From positions 1-64,000 of the forward strand of contig NZ_FQUR01000010.1 in NCBI RefSeq assembly GCF_900129115.1: 64,000 nucleotides of DNA, given 5' to 3'. This document shows, one piece after another, positions 36,280 to 46,006 of this stretch. Numbering within the stretch: position 1 is the first letter of the stretch; the number at the start of each line of letters is the position of its first letter. A program made the position numbers and the translations under genes. The stretch is from Thermoanaerobacter uzonensis DSM 18761. GTDB lineage: Bacteria; Bacillota; Thermoanaerobacteria; Thermoanaerobacterales; Thermoanaerobacteraceae. The notes below the pieces were generated by a model that saw only the letters and a list, made by a program, of their open reading frames with translations, did no database searches and was not told the origin of the DNA.

Positions 36280-36377
36280 TATTTTCAAAAAGAAAGTTAA
36301 AAACTATTGAAGCAAGGGAAGGTTAATGATATAATGTAGGTGTAAAATTTTACATAAAAAGATTAGGAGGTAAGGGT

Positions 36378-36566
36378 ATGAAAGTTTATGTTGACCAAGA
36401 CGAATGCATAGCTTGTGGGGTTTGTATAGACATGTGCCCAGATGTTTTTGACTGGAATGATGAAGGAAAATCCCATGTAATTGTAGATGAAGTTCCAGCT
36501 GATTTAGAAGACTGTGTGCAAGATGCAATGAGCTCTTGTCCGACAGAGGCAATAAAAGAAGAATAA
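36378..36566 (+). CDS. Ferredoxin, single [4Fe-4S]
   Basis: 62 residues with one cluster-binding set CIACGVCIDMCP (CxxCxxCxxxCP) near residue 11 and the fourth cysteine in SSCPTEAI near residue 54. A lone remote Cys (EDCVQ) could form the disulfide found in thermophile single-cluster ferredoxins. It is very acidic, as expected for a low-potential electron carrier serving Fe-S and radical enzymes. ATG 36378 follows AGGAGG. It has its own terminator. Confidence 0.93.
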   Translation: MKVYVDQDECIACGVCIDMCPDVFDWNDEGKSHVIVDEVPADLEDCVQDAMSSCPTEAIKEE

Positions 36567-36592
36567 CCCGGATTTTTCCGGGTTTTTTCATA
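36565..36592 (+). terminator. Terminator of the ferredoxin gene
   Basis: AACCCGG-ATTTTT-CCGGGTT followed by TTTT. Confidence 0.9.
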
Positions 36593-36649
36593 CATTTTTA
36601 GAGAAGCTTTAGGGGAAAATATTGATAAAACGAAGTATGGAGGGTCTTT

Positions 36650-36877
36650 ATGGGGAAAAGAAAAAAGCTATACCCTAAAGCTGAGGATGAGTTAGATTCT
36701 TTGAAGCAAGAAGTTGCTGAAGACCTTAATTTAGATGACGATATTGAAAAACGCGAATGGGAAAACATGACTACAAGGGAAGTAGGTAAAATAGGAGGAA
36801 ACATGGTAAAGAAAATGATAAAATTTGCAGAAAAAGAGATGGATGAAAGAGACGGAAAAATTGATAAAGAAGATTAA
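36650..36877 (+). CDS. Alpha/beta-type small acid-soluble spore protein
   Basis: 75 residues. The C-terminal half MTTREVGKIGGNMVKKMI (about residues 40-57) is the DNA-binding block of alpha/beta SASPs (TTREVGS.GG.MV..M), with the germination-protease site around EN-M-TTREVG. The N-terminal half is unusually long and acidic (AEDELDSLKQEVAEDLNLDD), a divergence seen in clostridial minor SASPs. It should coat DNA in the spore. ATG 36650 follows TGGAGGG. Confidence 0.8.
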   Translation: MGKRKKLYPKAEDELDSLKQEVAEDLNLDDDIEKREWENMTTREVGKIGGNMVKKMIKFAEKEMDERDGKIDKED

Positions 36878-36906
36878 TTGGCTGGAGGACTATCCTTCAG
36901 CCAAAA
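36878..36906 (+). terminator. Terminator of the SASP gene
   Basis: TTGGCTG-AGGA / TCCT-CAGCCAA nested arms followed by an AT-rich run. Confidence 0.7.
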
Positions 36907-36983
36907 TTTATTCTTTGTATAAAAAGAGGAAAAATTGATTTGTTGGCGAATAATTATTATTAAAAAGGATAGGTGGTGTTGTT

Positions 36984-39344
36984 ATGGAAAAATTAACTTT
37001 TGACCAATTGAAAAGGTACATTGATCCTAATATTTTTGAATTTGAGAATACAGAAGAAATTTCCCCGTTAGAAGGAATAATCGGACAAAACAGAGCTAAA
37101 GAAGCAATGGAATTTGGAATTAAAATAAAGCAAAAGGGCTACAACATATTTATAACTGGAATAACAGGAACTGGTAAAACTAGTTTTGCTTCTAGTTACA
37201 TAAAGGAAATTGCAAAAAGGGAAGAAAGGCCAAAAGACTGGGTTTATGTATATAATTTTGAAAAACCTGCTCAACCAATTGCGATAGAGTTACCAGCTGG
37301 AATGGGCAAGCAATTTAAAAAGGATATGGAAGATTTTGTAGAACAGTTACAGAGAGAGATACCCAAAGCCTTTGAGTCGGATTCTTATGATCTGCAAAAG
37401 AGTGAAATAATAAAAAAATATCAAGAAAAGAAAAATCAATTAGTAGAAGAATTAAATACGCTTGCAAAAAGTTTTGGATTTGTATTAAGAGATACTCGCA
37501 CAGGCATTATAAGTATTCCTGTTATAGAAGGAAGGCAAATAAGTCAAGAAGAGTTTCAACAATTAGATGAAGAAACAAGAAAAGAAATTGAAAAAAGAGC
37601 TGCAGAATTTGAAGTAAAGGCCATGCAGATATGGAAGGAAATACAATCTATTGACAAACAAGCGAGGGATGAAATTAAAAATTTGGACAATAATATAGGT
37701 CTTTTTGCTGTAGGTCATTTAATTGAGGATTTAAGGGGAAGATATAAAGTCAATGAAAATGTGCTTAAATATTTAGAAAGCGTCAAAAAAGACATCTTAG
37801 AAAATATTGAAAGCTTTAAGAGTACTGATGGAGAAGATATGCCATTTCCTTTTTTGATGAGGAAAGAAAAAGCCTTTTTAAAAAAGTATATGGTCAATTT
37901 GTTTGTAGACAATAGCAATACTGACGGTGCTCCAGTTGTGTTTGAGTATAATCCTAATTATAATAACATAATAGGAAGTATAGAATATGAAAGTGACTTT
38001 GGAGTTGCTACAACGGACTTTACTAAAATAAAAGCTGGAGCATTACATAGAGCAAATGGCGGTTATTTAATTTTGCAAGCAAAAGATTTGTTATCTTATC
38101 CTTATGCTTGGGATGCTTTAAAAAGGTCTTTAAAGACGGAAAAAATTATAATTGAAAATATTTCTTCACAGTACGGTTTTTTATCAATTTCTTCGTTGAA
38201 GCCAGAACCTATAAAATTAGACGTAAAAGTTGTCTTAATAGGTACACCTTATATTTATTATTTGCTTTACAATTATGATGAAGACTTCAGCAAATTGTTT
38301 AAAGTGAAAGTGGATTTTAATGAAGAAATGGAACTAAATGAAGAAAACATAAAAAACATGGCTTCTTTTATAAAAACTCATTGCATAGAGGATGGTTTAA
38401 AACCTTTTGACAAAACTGGAGTAGCAAAAGTTATAGAGTATAGCACCAGACTCTCTGAAGATCAAAAGAAATTAACTACTAAGTTTAATGAGATAGTTGA
38501 GGTATTATATGAGGCCGATGTGTGGGCAAATATAGAAGGCAGTTCTGTTGTAACGGAAAAGCATGTGAAGAAAGCGATAGAGGAAAAAATCAAGAGGATA
38601 AACAAATTAGAAGAAAAGTTTTTAGAACTATTTAGAAATAATATTTACCTCATAGATGTGGAAGGAGAAAAAATAGGGGTGGTAAATGGTCTTGCGGTTA
38701 TAAACCTTGGGGATTATGAATTTGGCAAACCTTCTAAAATAACTGTTACTACTTATCCGGGAGAAGAAGGGGTAGTAAATATTGAAAGAGAGTCAAAAAT
38801 GAGCGGTAGAATACATGACAAAGGAGTTATGATATTGACAGGTTATTTAGGGAGTAAATTTGCAAAAGATTTTCCTTTGACTCTTTCTGCTAGAGTTGTT
38901 TTTGAGCAGTCTTATGAAGGAGTAGAGGGAGATAGTGCTTCCAGTACAGAGCTGTATGCACTCCTTTCCAGCCTTGCAGAATTTCCTATAAAACAGGGAA
39001 TTGCCGTAACAGGGTCAGTCAATCAATTTGGGGAGATACAACCGGTGGGAGGAGTGACCCATAAAATAGAGGGATTTTACAAGGTTTGTAAAGAAAAAGG
39101 TTTGACAGGGAAACAAGGAGTAATAATTCCCCATCAAAATGTCAATAATTTGGTTTTGACAGAAGAAGTTATACAAGCAGTTAAAGAAGGGCTTTTCCAC
39201 ATCTACAGTGTAAAAACAATTGAAGAAGGGATAGAAATTTTAACAGGAAAAAGCTTTGAAGAAATTTACGATAAAGTTTATAGAAAGCTTAAATACTATT
39301 ATGGATTATTGTCTAATAAAAAAGAAGATAAAGGGGATAAATAG
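36984..39344 (+). CDS. Lon-like ATP-dependent protease (AAA_32/LonB type)
   Basis: 786 residues. Walker A is GITGTGKTS (residues 59-67), in an AAA_32 domain interrupted by a long helical insert (about 110-280). The C-terminal S16 protease domain has catalytic Ser in EGDSASSTEL and Lys in GGVTHKIEGFYKVCK. It lacks the N-terminal LAN domain of LonA. It resembles the soluble Lon-related protease found beside sporulation genes in Firmicutes. GTG of the next gene overlaps its stop by one base. Confidence 0.88.
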   Translation: MEKLTFDQLKRYIDPNIFEFENTEEISPLEGIIGQNRAKEAMEFGIKIKQKGYNIFITGITGTGKTSFASSYIKEIAKREERPKDWVYVYNFEKPAQPIAIELPAGMGKQFKKDMEDFVEQLQREIPKAFESDSYDLQKSEIIKKYQEKKNQLVEELNTLAKSFGFVLRDTRTGIISIPVIEGRQISQEEFQQLDEETRKEIEKRAAEFEVKAMQIWKEIQSIDKQARDEIKNLDNNIGLFAVGHLIEDLRGRYKVNENVLKYLESVKKDILENIESFKSTDGEDMPFPFLMRKEKAFLKKYMVNLFVDNSNTDGAPVVFEYNPNYNNIIGSIEYESDFGVATTDFTKIKAGALHRANGGYLILQAKDLLSYPYAWDALKRSLKTEKIIIENISSQYGFLSISSLKPEPIKLDVKVVLIGTPYIYYLLYNYDEDFSKLFKVKVDFNEEMELNEENIKNMASFIKTHCIEDGLKPFDKTGVAKVIEYSTRLSEDQKKLTTKFNEIVEVLYEADVWANIEGSSVVTEKHVKKAIEEKIKRINKLEEKFLELFRNNIYLIDVEGEKIGVVNGLAVINLGDYEFGKPSKITVTTYPGEEGVVNIERESKMSGRIHDKGVMILTGYLGSKFAKDFPLTLSARVVFEQSYEGVEGDSASSTELYALLSSLAEFPIKQGIAVTGSVNQFGEIQPVGGVTHKIEGFYKVCKEKGLTGKQGVIIPHQNVNNLVLTEEVIQAVKEGLFHIYSVKTIEEGIEILTGKSFEEIYDKVYRKLKYYYGLLSNKKEDKGDK

Positions 39345-40468
39345 TGGATTGTGTAACTAAGGAAGAAATAAAAAATTTTGCAAAACAAATTGGCATCGAC
39401 TTAATAGGTTTTGCAAGTCCTGATTGTTTGAAAGAATATGATAATTTTCTAAAAGAAAGGGAAAATTTAGGCTATAGTTGTTCTATTGAGGAGAGGGATA
39501 TTCAAAAAAGAATCTCTCCTGAATTTATTTTGCCTGAAGTGAAATCCATTATAGCCATTGCTTTGTCATATAATATAGAATATGAGATTAAATATTACAG
39601 TAGAAGCTTTGGTATAGTTTCAAGAAGCAGTTGGGGAATAGATTATCATAAAGTTTTAAAAGAGAAAATGGAAAAACTTTCTGAATTTATAAAATCAAAA
39701 TGCCAAGAAGTAAAAACAGTATGTTTAGTGGACAATAACCCGCTTTTAGAAAGAGAAATTGCCTACTATGCAGGGATAGGGTGGTTTGGGAAAAATGGAC
39801 TTATAATAAACGATGAATATGGTTCATATATTTTTTTAGGAGAAATACTCGTAAACAAATATTTTGAGCCAGATGCACCGCAAAAAACTAAATGTGGGGA
39901 TTGTAATTTGTGTATAAAAGCTTGTCCTACAAATGCTATAGTTGAACCTTATATAATAAATGCTAATAAATGTTTGTCTTATATCACAGTCAAAAAAGGC
40001 AAAATAGAAGAAAAAATGTCTAAGAAAATGGGTAGAAGAATATATGGCTGTGATACTTGCCAGCATGTATGTCCTTTTAATAAAAGAGCAAAAAAGGTAG
40101 TAAGGCCAGAATTTGTACCGGATAAGTTACTGCCAAGGCATGACTTAATAGAAATTTTAAATATGTCAAAAAAGGAGTTTGCAGAAATTTTTGGACCAAC
40201 TTCTTCCTCTTGGAGGGGAAAAAGTATTATAATAAGAAATGCTATAATTGCTTGTGTCAATACGAAGGAAAAAAGTTGTATAGAGCCTATAAAAAACTTG
40301 TTAAAGTCACAAAGTCCTCTTTTGAGAGGATATAGTGCCTGGGCTCTTTCTCATTTGTGTGACAAAAATAAAGAAGTCGTGGTTGAAATAAAAGAAGCTT
40401 TAATTGAAGAAAAAGATGAATTTGCTAAAGAAATGATGGCAAAAGCGATAGATAGGTTAAAAGGGTGA
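39344..40468 (+). CDS. queG: Epoxyqueuosine reductase
   Basis: 374 residues from GTG 39344, sharing one base with the previous stop. The cobalamin domain comes first, with YAGIGWFGKNGLIIN, then two ferredoxin-type clusters CGDCNLCIKACPTNAI and CDTCQHVCPFNKRA. A HEAT-like repeat ends the protein (LLRGYSAWALSHL). It reduces epoxyqueuosine to queuosine in tRNA. The rest of the Q pathway is not in this window. Confidence 0.92.
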   Translation: MDCVTKEEIKNFAKQIGIDLIGFASPDCLKEYDNFLKERENLGYSCSIEERDIQKRISPEFILPEVKSIIAIALSYNIEYEIKYYSRSFGIVSRSSWGIDYHKVLKEKMEKLSEFIKSKCQEVKTVCLVDNNPLLEREIAYYAGIGWFGKNGLIINDEYGSYIFLGEILVNKYFEPDAPQKTKCGDCNLCIKACPTNAIVEPYIINANKCLSYITVKKGKIEEKMSKKMGRRIYGCDTCQHVCPFNKRAKKVVRPEFVPDKLLPRHDLIEILNMSKKEFAEIFGPTSSSWRGKSIIIRNAIIACVNTKEKSCIEPIKNLLKSQSPLLRGYSAWALSHLCDKNKEVVVEIKEALIEEKDEFAKEMMAKAIDRLKG

Positions 40469-41115
40469 GGAAATTGCAAATAACAAAGGAAGAAGCCTTA
40501 AAAGTCATAAAAATACTAAAAAACACTTATCCTAATGCTAAGTCAGGGCTTAAATTTACTAATCCGTTTGAGCTTTTAATTGCCACAATTTTGTCAGCGC
40601 AGTGTACAGACAAAAGAGTGAATATAATTACTGACAGGCTTTTTAAAAAGTATAAAACGCCAGAGGATTTTTTAAAGCTTACTCCTGAAGAGCTTCAAGA
40701 GGAAATAAGGGAATGTGGTTTGTATAGGAATAAATCAAAAAGTATATTAGAGACATGTAAAATTTTAAAGGAGAAATACGATAGCAAAGTGCCTGAAACT
40801 TTACAGGAATTGATGACATTGCCGGGTGTGGGGAGAAAGACTGCCAATGTAGTTTTAAGCAATGCTTTTTCCAAACAGGCTATAGCAGTGGATACTCACG
40901 TTTTCAGAGTGTCCAATCGCATAGGTCTGGCGGATAGTAAAGATGTTTTTACAACAGAGAAACAGCTTATGGAATTAATACCAGAAAACTTGTGGTCTTT
41001 GTCTCATCATCTTTTAATACATCACGGAAGAAATTTATGTACGGCGCGAAAGCCTAAATGTGATGAGTGTCCTGTAAATTATCTGTGTTTATATTTTAAA
41101 GAAAGAAAAAATTAA
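40465..41115 (+). CDS. nth: Endonuclease III
   Basis: 216 residues. The helix-hairpin-helix TLPGVGRKTANVVLSN carries the catalytic Lys, VDTHVFRVSNRIGL the catalytic Asp, and the C-terminal [4Fe-4S] loop is CTARKPKCDECPVNYLC (Cx6Cx2Cx5C). It removes oxidised pyrimidines and cuts AP sites. The frame opens at GTG 40465, overlapping the queG stop by 4 bases; TTG 40474 behind AGGGTGAGG is an alternative start. Confidence 0.94.
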   Translation: MRKLQITKEEALKVIKILKNTYPNAKSGLKFTNPFELLIATILSAQCTDKRVNIITDRLFKKYKTPEDFLKLTPEELQEEIRECGLYRNKSKSILETCKILKEKYDSKVPETLQELMTLPGVGRKTANVVLSNAFSKQAIAVDTHVFRVSNRIGLADSKDVFTTEKQLMELIPENLWSLSHHLLIHHGRNLCTARKPKCDECPVNYLCLYFKERKN

Positions 41116-41214
41116 TATTTTCGTAACTTTTTTAAGAAATTATTAATTGTATTATAAAGCTAGTTATAATATCATACTATTGTAAATGGAAGAAAAGGAA
41201 TAGGAGAGAAGAAA

Positions 41215-42687
41215 ATGCAAGCAAAGGGTGGTACTAAAAAAAATAATTACTTTTATATTGCAATTATTTTATTGCTTTTGGTTTTTTTATCATTTTCTTT
41301 TACATATTTTTATTTAATACTTAATTCTAAGGTTATTGCCAAGGGAATTTTTGTAAACGGCATAAGCATAGGAGGAATGGCAAAAGATGAAGCAGCAGAT
41401 TTTCTTAAAAATAAGATAAAACTTCCTTCTTTTTCCATTACAGCTAAGTATCAAGACAAAGATTTTGTTATCACATCAAAAGATATAAATTTATCTTATA
41501 ACTATCAAGAAATGGTGGAGCAAGCTTACAAAATAGGTAGAGAAGGGAACCCTATTGCAAGAATGAGAGAAATTTATATAACAGAAAAAGAGGGAAAATA
41601 TTTTAACTTTTATCCCAAGTATGATGGAAATAAATTAAAAGAGTTTGTTGATAAAATTTCTCAAGAGATTGATAAAGAGCCAGTTAATGCGAAAATAAAA
41701 ATTACAAGAGGAGTAAGACAAATTACACCAGATGTAGAGGGTGTAAAAGTTGATAAAGAGAAAACTTTAAAAAATCTAAAGCAGCTTATAGATGAATTAG
41801 TAAAAGGAAAGACAGAAAAGACAGAAGTAGAGATTGTAGTGGAGAAAGTTGAAGCAAAGATTTCAAAATCAATGTTAGAAATGATTAATGGACGAATTTC
41901 TTCTTTTTCTACCGTATTTAATCTTCAAGATACAAACCGTTCAGAGAATATACTAGTGGCGGCAAGAGCCGTAAATGATACCTTGCTTATGCCGGGTGAG
42001 ACATTTTCTCTTAATAAAACTTTAGGACCGAGAATAATACAAAACGGTTACAAAGAAGCTCCTGTAATAATAGATAATAAACTGGTACCGGATATAGGAG
42101 GAGGAGTATGCCAAATTGCTACAACTTTGTATAATGCAATTTTACGGGCGGATATCGCAATTACTGAAAGATACCATCACAGCTTTCCAGTAGCTTATGT
42201 ACCACCAGGACAAGATGCTACTATTTCTGGAGATGCTTTAGATTTAAAATTTGAAAATTCTACTCAATATCCTATATATATTGAATCCTACATAGAAGGC
42301 AACAAATTAATAATGAACATATATGGCTATGTGAAAAATCCTTCAAAATGGGTAGATATTCAGTCAGAGGTTGTTGAAAAATATGATCCTAAAATAAAAT
42401 ATATAGATGACCCCACACTACCTCAAGGAGAAGAAGTTGTAGAAATAGAGCCTCATGCCGGCTATAAAGTCAATACATATCGTTTGATTTATGAAAATAA
42501 CAAATTAGTTAAAAGGGAATTTTTATATACAGATGTATATAAGCCAGTAGATGGAGTAATTAAAAGAGGAACTAAAAAAGTAGAAAATTCAAAATTTCAA
42601 GAGTTACCTAAGACAGAAAAGGAAAATAATGCTCAAATTAATCCAGAACCACCACAGGGTAATCCAGAAGAAGCTTTTTCACCATAA
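41215..42687 (+). CDS. VanW-family cell-wall protein with a peptidoglycan-binding-like domain
   Basis: 490 residues. A membrane anchor (about 13-35) is followed by an extracytoplasmic repeat domain (about 45-200, IFVNGISIGGMAKDEAADFL), then the VanW domain (about 225-365: LMPGETFSLNKTLGP, DIGGGVCQIATTLYNA). A G5-like segment (about 385-455) and a Pro/Gln-rich tail end the protein. Members are cell-surface proteins linked to peptidoglycan; the catalytic role is unknown. It is transcribed alone and faces the PerR-like gene across a symmetrical terminator. Confidence 0.83.
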   Translation: MQAKGGTKKNNYFYIAIILLLLVFLSFSFTYFYLILNSKVIAKGIFVNGISIGGMAKDEAADFLKNKIKLPSFSITAKYQDKDFVITSKDINLSYNYQEMVEQAYKIGREGNPIARMREIYITEKEGKYFNFYPKYDGNKLKEFVDKISQEIDKEPVNAKIKITRGVRQITPDVEGVKVDKEKTLKNLKQLIDELVKGKTEKTEVEIVVEKVEAKISKSMLEMINGRISSFSTVFNLQDTNRSENILVAARAVNDTLLMPGETFSLNKTLGPRIIQNGYKEAPVIIDNKLVPDIGGGVCQIATTLYNAILRADIAITERYHHSFPVAYVPPGQDATISGDALDLKFENSTQYPIYIESYIEGNKLIMNIYGYVKNPSKWVDIQSEVVEKYDPKIKYIDDPTLPQGEEVVEIEPHAGYKVNTYRLIYENNKLVKREFLYTDVYKPVDGVIKRGTKKVENSKFQELPKTEKENNAQINPEPPQGNPEEAFSP

Positions 42688-42741
42688 CATAATATCACCT
42701 CCCATTTTCTGTATCAATAAAAAATGGGAGGTGATATTTAA
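42687..42741. terminator. Bidirectional terminator between the VanW gene and the PerR-like gene
   Basis: AATATCACCTCCCATTTT and AAAATGGGAGGTGATATT arms of 18 bp around 12 bases, with T-rich ends on both strands. Confidence 0.85.
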
Positions 42742-43160
42742 TTATTAAGTTTATGCTGGCAAGCCGGACAATAACCGTAGAAATAGAGCTTTTGTTCTAC
42801 AAGTTTGTAGTCAGTATGCTGACTAATTTCATCTAAAACGTCTTTTAGAAGGGATTCATCAAGGTCTTCTACTTTACCACAACTTATACAGACCACATGG
42901 GGATGAGAATTGGTGTTAGCATCGTATCTGAAACTACCTTCCCCTACATTCAATTCTTGTATTAATCCCATGTTTTTCAAAACTTCTAATGTTTTGTATA
43001 CAGTAGCTAAACTCATTGTAGGAAAATCAGAGGCAAGCTTTTTGTATATAGTTTCTGCTGTAGGATGTTCTTTTGTGTTTCTAAGCAGATTAAGTATTGC
43101 TAATCTTTGAGGTGTTACTTTAAGCCCTTTTTGTTTTAAGAGGGCAGCAGCTTCCTCCAT
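42738..43160 (-). CDS. perR: Fur-family regulator, PerR-like
   Basis: 140 residues from ATG 43160 (GGAGTGAT before it; a 28-codon upstream extension lacks signals). The winged helix is GLKVTPQRLAILNLL with SLATVYKTLEVL. Regulatory metal ligands lie in RYDANTNSHPHVVC, where Asp rather than Glu sits at the PerR-diagnostic place. The structural zinc uses CISCG and CPACQ. By family it would repress peroxide-defence genes and be inactivated by His oxidation. Fur or Zur identity is less likely but not excluded. Confidence 0.85.
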   Translation of the reverse strand: MEEAAALLKQKGLKVTPQRLAILNLLRNTKEHPTAETIYKKLASDFPTMSLATVYKTLEVLKNMGLIQELNVGEGSFRYDANTNSHPHVVCISCGKVEDLDESLLKDVLDEISQHTDYKLVEQKLYFYGYCPACQHKLNN

Positions 43161-43215
43161 TATATCACTCCATTTCACAAAAGATAATATTTTTCTTTTG
43201 ATATTTTGTGTCTTA

Positions 43216-43244
43216 ATTATATCTCTATTCATTAATAATGTCAA
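43216..43244 (-). promoter_or_regulatory. SigA-type promoter of the PerR-like gene
   Basis: Minus strand TTGACA (43244-43239), 17-base spacer, TATAAT (43221-43216), both hexamers perfect. Confidence 0.8.
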
Positions 43245-43332
43245 TTATTTTTGAACAAATCGATGATATGGCAATTTACAGTGATATAATGTATAATATA
43301 ATTGAACACAATAAATTAAGGAGTTGAAAGGA

Positions 43333-44157
43333 ATGCAATACAAATTAATTGCTATTGATATGGATGATACTCTTCTGAGGAATGATAAAACTATATCTAA
43401 AGAGAATATAGAAGCATTACATAGAGCTCGGGAAAAAGGAGTATATGTAGTGATATCTACAGGAAGGGTTTTTGCTTCCGCGTATGCCTACGCAGATATG
43501 ATTGGTTTTAGGACTTACATAATTGCAAGTAATGGTGCTTTGATAAGGGACCCTGATAATAATACTATTTATGAAAGCCTTCTAAACTATGACAGTATGG
43601 TGGAAATTATAAAAGTATGTCAAAAGTACAATACATATTTTCAGCTTATAAGTGACAAAACTGTTTTTTCGCCGGAGATAACAAATAAATTTCAAAGGTA
43701 TGCCGAATGGAATGAGCTATTTAAAACGGAGTTAAAAGTGGATGTCCAAGAAATAAAGGAACCGTTAAAAGAGTTGGACAAATTAAAAGATAGTATTTTA
43801 AAAATCATAGTTTTTAACGATGATGTTGAGGTATTAAAAAGCATAAGGGAGGAATTGTCAAAGAATGCCTCAATACAGATAACCAGTTCTTATATGGACA
43901 ATATTGAAATTGTCAATAAAGGAGTCAGCAAAGGAAGAGCCCTTAAAATTCTAGGAGGTTATTTGGGAATAGAAAGAGAAGAAATAATAGCAATAGGAGA
44001 TAGTGAAAATGATATAGAAATGATCAAATTTGCAGGTTTAGGTGTGGCAGTTGAAAATGCTATTGATGAGGTCAAAAAAGTGGCAGACTTTATAACGAAA
44101 TCTAATATGGAAGACGGTGTAAAGTACGTTATTGATAAATTTATATTACAATTATAA
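43333..44157 (+). CDS. Cof-type HAD-IIB phosphatase
   Basis: 274 residues from ATG 43333 (AAGGAG 9 bases before; the in-frame TTG 43324 lies inside that site). Motif I is IDMDDTLLRNDK, motif II is VISTGR, and motifs III/IV are KGVSKGRALKILGG and IAIGDSENDIEMI. It has the alpha/beta C2b cap of Cof proteins. It dephosphorylates a sugar phosphate or flavin-type phosphate; the substrate is not assignable. The acylphosphatase gene starts 15 bases later. Confidence 0.9.
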   Translation: MQYKLIAIDMDDTLLRNDKTISKENIEALHRAREKGVYVVISTGRVFASAYAYADMIGFRTYIIASNGALIRDPDNNTIYESLLNYDSMVEIIKVCQKYNTYFQLISDKTVFSPEITNKFQRYAEWNELFKTELKVDVQEIKEPLKELDKLKDSILKIIVFNDDVEVLKSIREELSKNASIQITSSYMDNIEIVNKGVSKGRALKILGGYLGIEREEIIAIGDSENDIEMIKFAGLGVAVENAIDEVKKVADFITKSNMEDGVKYVIDKFILQL

Positions 44158-44172
44158 GAAAGGAGTATTTCT

Positions 44173-44445
44173 ATGAAAAAAACGGTACATTTGCGCATAA
44201 CCGGACATGTGCAAGGGGTGGGGCTGAGGTATTCTGTGTATCAAAAGGCAGTTTCTTTGGGAATTAAAGGTTATGCGGAAAATCTTTACGATGGCAGTGT
44301 AGAAGTTGTTGCAGAAGGGGAAGAGGAAAGTATTGAAGAATTGATAAATTTTATTAGAACAGGTTTGAGATGGGCAAGAGTAGATAATGTAGAAGAAAGA
44401 TGGTCGGATTACAAAGGGGAGTATCGGGATTTCCGTATTTATTAG
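44173..44445 (+). CDS. acyP: Acylphosphatase
   Basis: 90 residues, the normal length. The signature GHVQGVGLRYSVYQKA (about residues 12-27) holds the catalytic Arg, and the Asn-containing GYAENLYDGSVEVVAEGE matches the second signature. It hydrolyses acyl phosphates such as 1,3-bisphosphoglycerate or acetyl phosphate. It is probably co-transcribed with the HAD phosphatase. Confidence 0.93.
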   Translation: MKKTVHLRITGHVQGVGLRYSVYQKAVSLGIKGYAENLYDGSVEVVAEGEEESIEELINFIRTGLRWARVDNVEERWSDYKGEYRDFRIY

Positions 44446-44556
44446 TTGCTCTTCTTTTTTTATTTAATAAAACGTTTAAATGTGATATAATAATTAAAAA
44501 ATAGTTTTATTATTTTAATGAGTTAACTTATTAATAACGATTGAGGGTGCATGAAT

Positions 44557-45921
44557 ATGAGGATGGAATTCGACCTGAAACTTCAACAAACTCAAAAACT
44601 TATAATGACTCCTGAACTAAAACAGGCTATTGAGATTTTGCAGTTAAATTCCTTAGAACTTAATACTCTTATAGAGCAAGAATTAGAGACTAATCCTCTT
44701 CTTGAAAAAGAAGAAACATCTGAAGATGAGAGTGCATATGAATATGACTTGTATGAGTTGTCTAAATATATACGAGAAACAGAAGAGAGAATGTATTATG
44801 ATGATTCCGATGATGAAGAAATAGAAGAAGTTAATTATGAAAACTTTGTGTCCACAAAGCCTTCTTTGACTGACCATCTTTTGTTTCAACTTCACATAAC
44901 ACCTGTTTCTCCTAAAATACAAAAAATATGTGAATATATAATATTTAGTCTAAGTCCGAGTGGTTATTTGAGAGAGAATATAAAAGATATTGCGGAAATT
45001 CTGGAATGTACTGAAGAAGAGGTATTAGAAGGATTATCTATAGTTCAATCTTTTGACCCACCAGGAATTGCAGCGCGCAATTTGCAAGAATGTTTAAAAC
45101 TTCAACTTTTAGCTCAAGATAGTTACAAAGGAATTATAAAAAAATTGGTAGACTATCATCTTGAGGAAATTGCAGAAGGGAAGTATTCGTATTTAGCAAA
45201 GTTGTACAATATTTCCCCAAAAGAAGTGCAACAAGCTGTAGATTTTATAAAAAAACTCAATCCTAAACCGGGAAATAGCTTTTCTTCTATAGCAGATGTT
45301 AGATATATTGTACCAGATGTGGAAGTAATAAAAAGAGAGGGTGAATATTTTGTCATAGTAAACGATTCAGTTACTCCAAAGCTCAAGATTAATAATTACT
45401 ATCATTCTATTTTAAATAGCCATGATGAAGAAGCTAAAAAATATATAAATTCAAAACTGCAATCAGCCATGTGGCTTATAAAGAGTTTAGAAAGTAGAAA
45501 AGAAACTTTGTATAAAGTAGTTAAAGCAATAGTGGAGTTACAAAGGGATTTTCTTGACAAAGGTATTAATTACTTAAAGCCTATGACCCAAAAAGAAATT
45601 GCTGATATTGTAGGTATTCACGAGTCTACCGTCAGCAGAGCTATAAACGGCAAATATGTTGCAACTCCTCGAGGACTTTTCGAGATAAAATTCTTTTTCC
45701 AATCTGGTATTTCCAATAGAAATGGTAATCAATTTTCTGCTGAAACTATCAAAAACCTTATAAAAAAATTGATTGAAGAAGAGGATTCCGCAAATCCTCT
45801 AAGTGACCAAAAAATAGCTGATATTTTAAAAGAAAAAAATATTAATATTTCAAGAAGGACGGTGGCAAAATATAGAGAGGAATGCAATATTCCTTCTACT
45901 ATCAAAAGAAGAAGATATTAA
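44557..45921 (+). CDS. rpoN: RNA polymerase sigma-54 factor
   Basis: 454 residues from ATG 44557, seven bases after GAGGGTG (ATG 44551 is too close). Region I is QQTQKLIMTPELKQAIEILQ, region II an acidic stretch (EEIEEVNYE), and region III has the helix-turn-helix VGIHESTVSRAI and the RpoN box SRRTVAKYREECNI. It directs transcription at -24/-12 promoters and needs an AAA+ activator; none is in this window. It precedes the glycolytic regulator cggR but with its own hairpin end. Confidence 0.95.
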   Translation: MRMEFDLKLQQTQKLIMTPELKQAIEILQLNSLELNTLIEQELETNPLLEKEETSEDESAYEYDLYELSKYIRETEERMYYDDSDDEEIEEVNYENFVSTKPSLTDHLLFQLHITPVSPKIQKICEYIIFSLSPSGYLRENIKDIAEILECTEEEVLEGLSIVQSFDPPGIAARNLQECLKLQLLAQDSYKGIIKKLVDYHLEEIAEGKYSYLAKLYNISPKEVQQAVDFIKKLNPKPGNSFSSIADVRYIVPDVEVIKREGEYFVIVNDSVTPKLKINNYYHSILNSHDEEAKKYINSKLQSAMWLIKSLESRKETLYKVVKAIVELQRDFLDKGINYLKPMTQKEIADIVGIHESTVSRAINGKYVATPRGLFEIKFFFQSGISNRNGNQFSAETIKNLIKKLIEEEDSANPLSDQKIADILKEKNINISRRTVAKYREECNIPSTIKRRRY

Positions 45922-45943
45922 ATGGGCATGTAAATGCCCATTT
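45920..45943 (+). terminator. Hairpin after rpoN (weak terminator)
   Basis: AAATGGGCAT-GTAA-ATGCCCATTT. No T run follows, so it may stabilise the mRNA end rather than terminate. Confidence 0.5.
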
Positions 45944-45949
45944 AGGCTA

Positions 45950-45978
45950 TTGAAAAAGCTTTATTAATAGTATAAAAT
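45950..45978 (+). promoter_or_regulatory. SigA-type promoter of the glycolytic operon
   Basis: TTGAAA (45950-45955), 17-base spacer, TAAAAT (45973-45978), about 80 bases upstream of cggR and just ahead of the CggR-type operator. Confidence 0.65.
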
Positions 45979-46006
45979 AGTTAATGTAAATACTTTTTAT
46001 GAAATG